NCBI GenBank assembly: GCA_902598295.1
Contig: CACKBA010000001.1
Span: 1 to 64,000, forward strand
DNA from: an uncultured Bacteroidota bacterium
GTDB taxonomy: Bacteria > Bacteroidota > Bacteroidia > Flavobacteriales > Flavobacteriaceae
Direction: 5' to 3'
DNA length: 64,000 nt
Under the pieces are notes generated by a model. It did no database searches and was not told the DNA's origin. It was given only the letters and a program-made list of their open reading frames with translations. The stretch's first letter is position 1. The number at the start of each line of letters is the position of its first letter. The translations under genes were made by a program, and so were the position numbers. Of this stretch, positions 45,494 to 53,842 are shown in pieces.

Positions 45494-46737
45494 TTATTTT
45501 TCTTTCTATCAACTCTATTTTGCCGTTTGGCTTCTTTATCTAGTTTCTTTGATTCCTTCTTTAGATCCTTCAACTCTTTCCTGACTTTTTTCTTTTCTGA
45601 AACCTCTCCTTTTTTAAAAAAATCTAAAATGGTTTTTCCTTTTCTTTCACTTTTTCTTGCTTCTTTCTCAGAATCTTTTTCTGCTTTTCGCTGAGCTTTT
45701 TGATTTTTCTTAAACTCTTTCATCTGTTTTAACTCGACATCTGTAATGTCAATGTGCCAGTCAAACCTTTTTGAAAAACCGAGGTTTAAATAAAATAAAC
45801 TTGGGGTCTTTTTTAAACTACCACCAATATTTAAATCCGCTTGTACATCTTTCGATATGAGATGGGCTGCTCCAAACTTGAAAAGCTGATCGGAGTAAAC
45901 TCCATTTTTAAAAGTCTGGAACTCACCAAATACACTCCAGTTAGGATTTTGTAAGTTGTGAGTTATTGTAAATAGATAATTTAATGTATTGTAGTTGGTT
46001 GATTTTGGGACAAAACTTGGAAATGTAGGATTTTTGAAAGCGAATTTGTAAAAGATATTATTTACAACCACCCACCTTCCTTTGAAATGATTTTGCGTGG
46101 CAATCCCGACAAATGGAGAAATATTTTGAATTGGATGATTAAAATTTCTAATCCTCGTAATATTCTGATTAAATAAATCGGGGTGAACCGTCTTTTTCAT
46201 TTCAAAAAATTGATCATTATAATTTATCTTATCATCAAAGTTAAATCCTGAACCTAACATAACTGAAATGGCAGGAATAAAATCTGTCAATTTTATAACT
46301 CTACCCGCCTTCCAACTGTATAGGTTTTCACCATGCCATTTTTTGTTTTTAAAAGGGTCGAAAACAAGGTATTTAAACCCTAAAACTTGGTCTCCGATTA
46401 AGGTTTCGGTGATTTCTGTGGAGTAATTATTTTGATAATTATTGTCCAAAACATTTCGGGATAAAATTGATCCCTCAAGAAACATTTCTAACTTATCATT
46501 TAATAAACCGTATCTGAATAAATAATTAAAATTAAATCCATCAATTTTAGAGTTGTTTAAATTTTTATGCTCCATACTATAGCTTGAAACTCCAGTCTCA
46601 ACCTGAAGAACATTCCATCCAATTGCAAAAGCCCCATGTGATGTTCCTGGTCTATTTGAGTTTATTGTTTCTGTATACTGAGCAATTACAGAAAAGGACA
46701 TTAAAAAGAAAAACACAAAACATCTAGCTGTTAGCAT
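45490..46737 (-). CDS. outer-membrane beta-barrel transporter-like protein with long charged tail
   Basis: ETINSNRPGTSHGAFAIGWNVLQVETG; K/E-rich C-terminal ~80 aa. Confidence 0.7.
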   Translation of the reverse strand: MLTARCFVFFFLMSFSVIAQYTETINSNRPGTSHGAFAIGWNVLQVETGVSSYSMEHKNLNNSKIDGFNFNYLFRYGLLNDKLEMFLEGSILSRNVLDNNYQNNYSTEITETLIGDQVLGFKYLVFDPFKNKKWHGENLYSWKAGRVIKLTDFIPAISVMLGSGFNFDDKINYNDQFFEMKKTVHPDLFNQNITRIRNFNHPIQNISPFVGIATQNHFKGRWVVVNNIFYKFAFKNPTFPSFVPKSTNYNTLNYLFTITHNLQNPNWSVFGEFQTFKNGVYSDQLFKFGAAHLISKDVQADLNIGGSLKKTPSLFYLNLGFSKRFDWHIDITDVELKQMKEFKKNQKAQRKAEKDSEKEARKSERKGKTILDFFKKGEVSEKKKVRKELKDLKKESKKLDKEAKRQNRVDRKKNK

Positions 46738-46802
46738 AATACAATAAATATAATTCAAAGATAAATTGAAATATGCAATTAACTAATTCATTTGATTAAT
46801 TG

Positions 46803-46810
46803 TATTTTTG
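46803..46810 (+). promoter_or_regulatory. candidate -7 element for DUF4834 gene
   Basis: TATTTTTG, 11 nt before ATG 46822. Confidence 0.3.
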
Positions 46811-46821
46811 AAAAAAAGGGT

Positions 46822-47019
46822 ATGCTTTTTATTTATATTTTTTTATTTATTGTAATCTCTAGTTATATATTGAAAAGACTGGCTCCGTACATTTTGAGAT
46901 ATATGATAAAAAAACAATTTGAAAAATTTCAAAGAAAACAACCGCAAAAAAAAGATGATTTTAAGAGGAAATCAAATGAAAAGGTGGGTGAATATATAGA
47001 TTATGAAGAGATTGATTAA
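46822..47019 (+). CDS. DUF4834 family protein
   Basis: Single TM + RYMIKKQFEKFQRKQPQKK...KVGEYIDYEEID; start set to ATG 46822. Confidence 0.7.
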   Translation: MLFIYIFLFIVISSYILKRLAPYILRYMIKKQFEKFQRKQPQKKDDFKRKSNEKVGEYIDYEEID

Positions 47020-49408
47020 AGGTTATTTAAATAGAAATCTCGTTATTGATGTTTTAATCATTTGCTCTTTTTGCATAATCTCTCTTATTTATTTTAATCC
47101 GCTTCTTTCAGGAAAAAAAATAAAACAATCGGATATTGATCAGTTTTCGGGAATGTCTCGTCAAATTGTTGAACATAGAGATAATTTTGATGAGGAACCT
47201 TACTGGCTTGATAATGCTTTTCTAGGAATGCCCACTTATCAAGTAGCAGTAAAGTATCCATTTGATCTTTTGGATAAGGTTGATAAATTAATTCGTTTTC
47301 TTCCAAGACCCGCTGATTATCTTTTTGTTTACCTGCTGTCTTTTTTTCTTTTACTTAAAAGTATGAAGGTTAGAAGTGATTACGCTTTTTTTGGGTCCGT
47401 TGCTTTTGCCTTTTCCACGTACCTTATAATAATTCTTGGAGTTGGTCACAATACAAAAGCATTAGCAATTGGTTATACTCCTTTGGCTCTGGCTGGATTT
47501 TTCAAAATTTTAAATAATCGGATTCTGAGCGGTATTATTATTTGCTCTATTGGGATTGGACTTCAAATAAATGCCAATCATTATCAAATGACCTACTACT
47601 TTATGATGCTGATGGGGCTTATTTTGATCATGTCAACTGTATTTGAAAAAGGTGATAATTTAAAAAACAAGTTTGTAAAAACAGGAGCGTTCTCATCATC
47701 TGTATTAATTGCAATTCTTTTAAACTCTTCATCAATCATGGCTACAAAAGAATACACAGAATTTAGCACGAGGGGGAGTTCTGAAATTACAATTAATCCC
47801 GATGGAAGCGAAAAAGATGATCTCGATGGTCTGAGTAAAGACTACATAACAGAATACAGTTATGGAAAAATTGAAAGCCTAAATCTCATTATTCCAAGAT
47901 TTATGGGGGGAGGAAGTTCTGATCTTATTGGAAAGGACACAGATTTTTTCAAAAACTTATCCAATTACGATCCTCAATCAGCAAGCTTAATCTATCAAAA
48001 TGCTAGGTTATACTGGGGAGATCAACCCATTGTGGCTGCACCTGCATATATCGGTATAAGTGTATTTTATTTATTCATTATATCTCTTTTTTATTTAGAC
48101 AAGAAAACTTTGAGGTGGGTTTTTCCGTCTTTGATTTTCGCATTATTATTATCATGGGGCAAAAACTTTTCTGTTTTAACAGACCTTATGATTGACTATT
48201 TCCCTTTTTATAATAAGTTTAGGGCTGTATCCTCAATTCAGGTAATCATCGAACTTGTAATTCCCTTGATTGCTTCGCTTGGATTATACAAAATATTTGA
48301 AGGGCAACGTCAAAAGACATTGAACCACAAAAAGATTATTTATCCATCATTGGTTTTTTTGACAACCCTATTTTTACTTTTAATATTTGGCGAATCAATT
48401 TTTAAATTTCAATCCGAAAGAGAAGTTTTTGGAGCATATCCTGAAATTCTTGACATGATTATAAATGAAAGAAAATCGATATTCAGGGTAGATGTAATGC
48501 GTTCGATATTTATTGTTTCTCTTCTTTTTGTTTCAATTCTTGCAGTCAAAAAAAACTACTTATCAAGGAAATACATAATCCCTGTTCTAACAATAATTGT
48601 TTTGGCTGATTTATGGTCTTTTAATAAAAATTATGTCAATGAGAATAACTTTACCAATGCCTCTAAAATTAAAACTCCATTTGCTCTGAATGATATAGAT
48701 AAAGAAATTATAAATGATAAATCTGACTTTAGAGTGTATGAAAGTTTTCGTGGGTTTGTTAATGGAAGGACCTCTTTTTTTCATAATTCAATCTCGGGTT
48801 ATCACGCCGCAAAACCCAAAAGGATGCAGGACATCTATGACTTCTATCTTTTAAAAAATGAACTACGGATATTGGATATGCTAAATGTAAAATACATAAT
48901 CAATTTAAATGAAAATGGAAATATAGAATTAAACAAGAATCAAAATGTCCTAGGCAGTGCTTGGTTTGTTGATGAAATACAAAAAGTTAAAGACGCCAAC
49001 GAGGAACTAATTGGGTTGTCTAGTCTAAACTTTAAAACAAAGTGTTTAAGTACAAACTTGAACAACAAATCATACAATGATACTTCAAAAAACTACATCA
49101 AAGTTGTAGAAAAGATGCCAAATAAAATTACCTATGATGTGTTTTCAAATGATACCGGTTTTATTGTCTTTTCTGAGGCATTTTATAAAAAAGGTTGGGT
49201 AGCAAAAATTAATGGCAAGATTAAGGAACATCATAAAGTAAACTATCTGCTTCGTGGTCTAGAAGTTGAAAAGGGAGAACATGAAATTGTATTTACTTTC
49301 GATCCACCCGTAATAAAGACAGGTACATTCTTAATGGCAGGATCGAATATTCTGTTGTTGATTTTATTCTTTTTTTATTTTAGAAATCTAGTCAACCATG
49401 TACAATAA
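47003..49408 (+). CDS. YfhO-family membrane protein
   Basis: Large multi-TM protein with YfhO-like periplasmic C-terminal domain (SEAFYKKGWVAKINGK). Confidence 0.85.
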   Translation: MKRLIKGYLNRNLVIDVLIICSFCIISLIYFNPLLSGKKIKQSDIDQFSGMSRQIVEHRDNFDEEPYWLDNAFLGMPTYQVAVKYPFDLLDKVDKLIRFLPRPADYLFVYLLSFFLLLKSMKVRSDYAFFGSVAFAFSTYLIIILGVGHNTKALAIGYTPLALAGFFKILNNRILSGIIICSIGIGLQINANHYQMTYYFMMLMGLILIMSTVFEKGDNLKNKFVKTGAFSSSVLIAILLNSSSIMATKEYTEFSTRGSSEITINPDGSEKDDLDGLSKDYITEYSYGKIESLNLIIPRFMGGGSSDLIGKDTDFFKNLSNYDPQSASLIYQNARLYWGDQPIVAAPAYIGISVFYLFIISLFYLDKKTLRWVFPSLIFALLLSWGKNFSVLTDLMIDYFPFYNKFRAVSSIQVIIELVIPLIASLGLYKIFEGQRQKTLNHKKIIYPSLVFLTTLFLLLIFGESIFKFQSEREVFGAYPEILDMIINERKSIFRVDVMRSIFIVSLLFVSILAVKKNYLSRKYIIPVLTIIVLADLWSFNKNYVNENNFTNASKIKTPFALNDIDKEIINDKSDFRVYESFRGFVNGRTSFFHNSISGYHAAKPKRMQDIYDFYLLKNELRILDMLNVKYIINLNENGNIELNKNQNVLGSAWFVDEIQKVKDANEELIGLSSLNFKTKCLSTNLNNKSYNDTSKNYIKVVEKMPNKITYDVFSNDTGFIVFSEAFYKKGWVAKINGKIKEHHKVNYLLRGLEVEKGEHEIVFTFDPPVIKTGTFLMAGSNILLLILFFFYFRNLVNHVQ

Positions 49409-49958
49409 AATTCCCGTCAACAGATACAATAAAACTTTAAAAATGTTGAAGGAGATATGTCCTTCACCTTCGGTTATTTTTGATTTAGGTGTGAGAAATC
49501 CCTTTTCTGAAATTATGGAAAAAAACAATTATAAAGTATACAATACAGTTGGGCAAGATTTTGATTTAGAACCTCAAATTAAGATGCCCGATGATGTTGA
49601 TTTGGTGACGGGGTTTGAAATTATAGAACACTTGGTTTCACCATATTCATTACTAAGAAATATAAAGGCAAAAAAGATTTTTTTAACGGTACCTTTAAAA
49701 CTTTGGTTTGCAAAAGCATACAGAAATAAAGTTGATGAAAGAGATCGTCATTATCATGAGTTCGAAGCCTGGCAGTTCGATTGGCTTTTAGAGAAATCCG
49801 GATGGAAGATAATCAAGAAAGAATTTTGGAAAAGCCCAACGAACAAAATTGGATTTAGACCTTTTTTAAGACTGTTTACAAACAGATACTATGCCGTCTA
49901 TGCGGAGAGAATAGAGGAAGAGTTTGACAATTATTATAAAGGAGTTTTGAATTTGTAA
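49398..49958 (+). CDS. SAM-dependent methyltransferase-like protein
   Basis: PSVIFDLGVRNPFSEIMEKNNYKVYNTVGQDFD...DLVTGFEIIEHLVSPYSLLRNIKAKKIFLTVPL. Confidence 0.75.
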   Translation: MYNKIPVNRYNKTLKMLKEICPSPSVIFDLGVRNPFSEIMEKNNYKVYNTVGQDFDLEPQIKMPDDVDLVTGFEIIEHLVSPYSLLRNIKAKKIFLTVPLKLWFAKAYRNKVDERDRHYHEFEAWQFDWLLEKSGWKIIKKEFWKSPTNKIGFRPFLRLFTNRYYAVYAERIEEEFDNYYKGVLNL

Positions 49959-49961
49959 ACC

Positions 49962-51140
49962 ATGAAGATAGGAATGATTTTAGATGCCCCATTCCCTGAT
50001 GATGCCAGGGTCTCAAACGAATGTGATGAATTAATCAAACGTGGGCACGAAATTTTTTTATTTTGTCTTTCTTACAGACAAAAATTCAAGAAAAAAGAGG
50101 TTCATAATGGGATAAATATCAGACGATATTTCTGCTCGAAACTGCTTTATAAAAGTTCAGCTCTTGCAAATGATTTGCCTTTTTATAATATGAAAATGAA
50201 ACAGAAAATTAAACATTTTGTAAAAATTCATAATCTTAAATATTTACATATTCATGATATTCAAATCGCTTCGGCAGCAATTCAAATAAGTGAAGACCTA
50301 GACTTAAAGTTTACATTAGATTTGCATGAAAATAGACCTGAAATCATGAAATACTATAAGCATGTGAATTCTTTTTTTGGAAAGCTCTTGATTAATCCGA
50401 GACGATGGAAAGCTGCAGAGGAAAATTTTATTAAAAAAGCGGGTAAAGTAATAACTGTTACCAAAGAGGCCAAAAAAGAACTATTGAAAAGGACTAAAAT
50501 AAATGAAGAGAAAATAGTTGTTTACCCCAATACTGTAAAAAAAAGCTTTTACTTAAATAAAGAGATTGACAAAAGGTTAAGTGATATTTATTTAAATAAA
50601 TTTGTTTTGGTTTATATTGGGAATACATCCAAAAGAAGAGGCCTAGATACCGTAATAGATTCATTATCATCGCTTAGGAATAAAATCTCAAATATTAAAT
50701 TGATAGTAATTGGAAAAAGCTCTTTTGATAAAGAGTTAAGGTCTAAAGTTGAAAAACTTAAGTTGTCTAGTTATGTTGATTTTACTGGATGGGTAAATGA
50801 AAATCAGCTTTACAAATACCTGATGGTTTCTAATTTAGGTGTTTCACCATTACACAGAAATATACACCACGACACAACTTATGCGAATAAACTTTTTCAA
50901 TATATTTCATTTGGTATCCCAGTTATCTGTAGTAACTCTACAGCTCAAGCTAACCTAATAAATGCTTTTGAGTGTGGTAAAGTTTTCGAAGAAAAAAACT
51001 CAAATGATTTTGAAAAAAAAGTTCTCTCGCTTTTCAATAACAAAAAAGAATATGAATTATTAAAAACTAACTGTTTGAATGCTATTAAAAAATTGAATAA
51101 TAGTGTTGTCTCAAAAGAACTTATCTCAATTTATGAATAG
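49962..51140 (+). CDS. glycosyltransferase family 4 protein
   Basis: LVYIGNTSKRRGLDTVIDSL...GVSPLHRNIHHDTTYANKLFQYISFGIPVI. Confidence 0.9.
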   Translation: MKIGMILDAPFPDDARVSNECDELIKRGHEIFLFCLSYRQKFKKKEVHNGINIRRYFCSKLLYKSSALANDLPFYNMKMKQKIKHFVKIHNLKYLHIHDIQIASAAIQISEDLDLKFTLDLHENRPEIMKYYKHVNSFFGKLLINPRRWKAAEENFIKKAGKVITVTKEAKKELLKRTKINEEKIVVYPNTVKKSFYLNKEIDKRLSDIYLNKFVLVYIGNTSKRRGLDTVIDSLSSLRNKISNIKLIVIGKSSFDKELRSKVEKLKLSSYVDFTGWVNENQLYKYLMVSNLGVSPLHRNIHHDTTYANKLFQYISFGIPVICSNSTAQANLINAFECGKVFEEKNSNDFEKKVLSLFNNKKEYELLKTNCLNAIKKLNNSVVSKELISIYE

Positions 51141-52362
51141 AAAATCTATTGGCATTTTAACCTATTATTGGCCGCCGTCTGGCGGTTCGGGCGTACAAAG
51201 ATGGTTAAGGTTTTCTGATCATCTAGTTGAATTGGGTTGGGAAGTTCACGTATTTACGTTCAAAAACCCAAAGTATGATGTAATTGATAAAAAAAGTGAA
51301 GATATAATAAATCCAGAAATAGTTGTAAATAAAATAAAAGGTTTTGAACCATCGAAGTTCTTAAAGAGCATGTTCGGCAATAAATCTAACAAGAACCTTA
51401 AACCCTCTATAATTCGTGAATTGTTTTTCTTCCCAGATTCAAGACGGTTTTTAATTGGTCCAGCTTACAGATTTATAAAAAAATACTTTTTAGAAAACAA
51501 CTTAAATCATCTTATTACAACTGGTCCACCCCACTCAATGCACCAGGTTGGATTGAAACTAAAAATAGATATTAAAATTAAATGGATTTCAGACTTTAGA
51601 GATCCTTGGTCAAATTTTTTTCAAAACAAATTATTAAATCAACTAGGATCAACACATAAAAAACATGAAAAAGAGGAAAAAAGAATTTTAAAAAATGCCG
51701 ACGCAATTTTTACCACCTCTAAAAACCTGAAAGATAAGTTTGATAAGATAAATAATCGATGTCATTACGTGCCAAGTGGATTTGGTAATATTATATCCAG
51801 TAAGCCTTATAAGAAATTTAGAATTCTTTATTCGGGCACAATGAAACCCATACAAAACCCCACTAATCTTTGGTGTGTATTGGCTGATTTAATTGACTCG
51901 CATGAAGATTTTGAAAAAAGGGTTGAAATAGTTTTAATTGGAAATATTGACGATTATATATTGAACTCTGAAGAGTTTAAAAGGATTAAAAAAAGAGAAA
52001 TTAAAAGTCCTGTCTCTAAAGATGAAATTGATAACGAAATTGAAATTTCAGAACTTTTGGTTGTTTGTTCAGTGAATCTGAATGACTCCAATGATATAGT
52101 TCCTGGAAAGTTTTTTCATTATCTGTCATCTGGTAAAAAAATTCTAGGAATTAGTAATAATGGAAGTGATCTAGAAAAAATCATAATTGAAACACAATCC
52201 GGCAGGTCATTTGGTTATGACAATTATGATGATTTAAAAAATTATATTTACGAAAGTTTTAAAAATTATTTAGATAAAAAATCAATAAATAAAAATCCTC
52301 CCTCTAAATATATGTCCCTTAATATTGCAAAGAAAATTGAACAAATAATTATAAGCTTATAG
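51133..52362 (+). CDS. glycosyltransferase
   Basis: GILTYYWPPSGGSGVQRWLRFSDHLVELGWEVHVFTFK; start ATG 51133 overlaps upstream stop. Confidence 0.85.
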   Translation: MNRKSIGILTYYWPPSGGSGVQRWLRFSDHLVELGWEVHVFTFKNPKYDVIDKKSEDIINPEIVVNKIKGFEPSKFLKSMFGNKSNKNLKPSIIRELFFFPDSRRFLIGPAYRFIKKYFLENNLNHLITTGPPHSMHQVGLKLKIDIKIKWISDFRDPWSNFFQNKLLNQLGSTHKKHEKEEKRILKNADAIFTTSKNLKDKFDKINNRCHYVPSGFGNIISSKPYKKFRILYSGTMKPIQNPTNLWCVLADLIDSHEDFEKRVEIVLIGNIDDYILNSEEFKRIKKREIKSPVSKDEIDNEIEISELLVVCSVNLNDSNDIVPGKFFHYLSSGKKILGISNNGSDLEKIIIETQSGRSFGYDNYDDLKNYIYESFKNYLDKKSINKNPPSKYMSLNIAKKIEQIIISL

Positions 52363-52363
52363 T

Positions 52364-53842
52364 ATGGGAATTGTATTCAACCAGTCTTATAAAAATATTA
52401 TCATAATTATAATTGCTATAATCATTGGTGGTTTTAATACCTTGTTTTTTTACCCAACTTTTCTTCAAGCTCAGTATTATGGTCTCGTTGTTTTTTTATT
52501 AGCAACTTCAAACCTATTAATGCCTTTGGTTTCGTTTGGTAGTCAACATACTATAATTAAGTATTTTTCATCATATAAAAGCAAAGAAGAAAAAGACATT
52601 TTTATGTCATCTGTAATTTTTATTCCTATGCTTACTATAATCCCCATTTCGTTACTGGTGGTAGGGTTTCATGATACAATTGGAAATATCTTGTCGATTC
52701 AAAATCCAATAATTGACTCTTATGTGTGGGTTATATTTTTGGTTGCTTTTGCAACTTCATATTTTGAGGTTTTTTATTCTTGGGCCAGGGTTCAATTAAA
52801 GTCTGTATTTGGTAATTTTTTGAAAGAAATATTTCCAAGGCTATCAATATTAATTTTGCTGACCTTGGTTTATCTTGGATATATTTCAAGAGAAAATTTT
52901 ATTTGGTGGTTAACAGGATTTTATTACTTAAGGCTTATAATCATGATGTTGTACTCTTTTTATCTGTATCTACCTAAATTCTCTTTTTCAGTTCCCAAAA
53001 ATATAAGTGACATTTTAACCTATTCCGTCTATATTTTCTTGGCAGGGTCTGCTGCAAGCGTCCTAATAGATATTGATAAATTTATGATTCCTCAAAAGGA
53101 AATAATATCTCAAACAGCATTCTACGCCGTGGCTGTCTTTATTGCTACTGTTGTTGAAATTCCAGGCAGAGCGATGTTTCAAATTGTAAATCCCCTTGTT
53201 GCAAAAGCATTAAATGAGAATGACCAAAAAGGGCTTGATAACCTTTATAAAAAGAGTTCACTTAACCTCTTAATAATTTCAGGTTTGTTTTTCTTACTGA
53301 TAAATCTAAATATTGATCCATTTTATAATTTAATTCTAGATTCATCATATTCTACAGCTGTATTAGTTGTTTTAATTATATCCATAAGTAAATTAATTTT
53401 AATGAGTTTTGGTTGTGGACCTGCAATTCTTGCAACTGCGAAGTTTTATAAAATAACTTTACCTTTTTCTATAATGATGGCTGTCTCAGTTTATTTTCTT
53501 AATGATAAATTGATTGATTTGTACAGCTTAAATGGAGCAGCTATATCTACCTTAATTGTAATATCTTTTTTTACTTTGGCTAAGATTCTTTATTTAAAAT
53601 ATAAGCTGAAAATTCAGCCCTACTCTTATAATACTTTTAAGGTTTTTGTTCTAATTGTATTTCTATTTTTCTTAATTAACCCTATAAATTTTGGTGAAAA
53701 TTACATGCTTGAAATAATTGGTAAATCAATACCCGTTTCTATAACCTATATATTATTGGTTTATCAAATGAAGGTTTCTAATGAAATAAACACATTGATA
53801 AAAAAGACATTATCAAAGTTTGGGCTTCAAAAATTTAGCTAG
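52364..53842 (+). CDS. polysaccharide flippase-like (MATE/MOP superfamily) protein
   Basis: About 12-14 TM segments, Wzx-like organisation, next to glycosyltransferases. Confidence 0.8.
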   Translation: MGIVFNQSYKNIIIIIIAIIIGGFNTLFFYPTFLQAQYYGLVVFLLATSNLLMPLVSFGSQHTIIKYFSSYKSKEEKDIFMSSVIFIPMLTIIPISLLVVGFHDTIGNILSIQNPIIDSYVWVIFLVAFATSYFEVFYSWARVQLKSVFGNFLKEIFPRLSILILLTLVYLGYISRENFIWWLTGFYYLRLIIMMLYSFYLYLPKFSFSVPKNISDILTYSVYIFLAGSAASVLIDIDKFMIPQKEIISQTAFYAVAVFIATVVEIPGRAMFQIVNPLVAKALNENDQKGLDNLYKKSSLNLLIISGLFFLLINLNIDPFYNLILDSSYSTAVLVVLIISISKLILMSFGCGPAILATAKFYKITLPFSIMMAVSVYFLNDKLIDLYSLNGAAISTLIVISFFTLAKILYLKYKLKIQPYSYNTFKVFVLIVFLFFLINPINFGENYMLEIIGKSIPVSITYILLVYQMKVSNEINTLIKKTLSKFGLQKFS

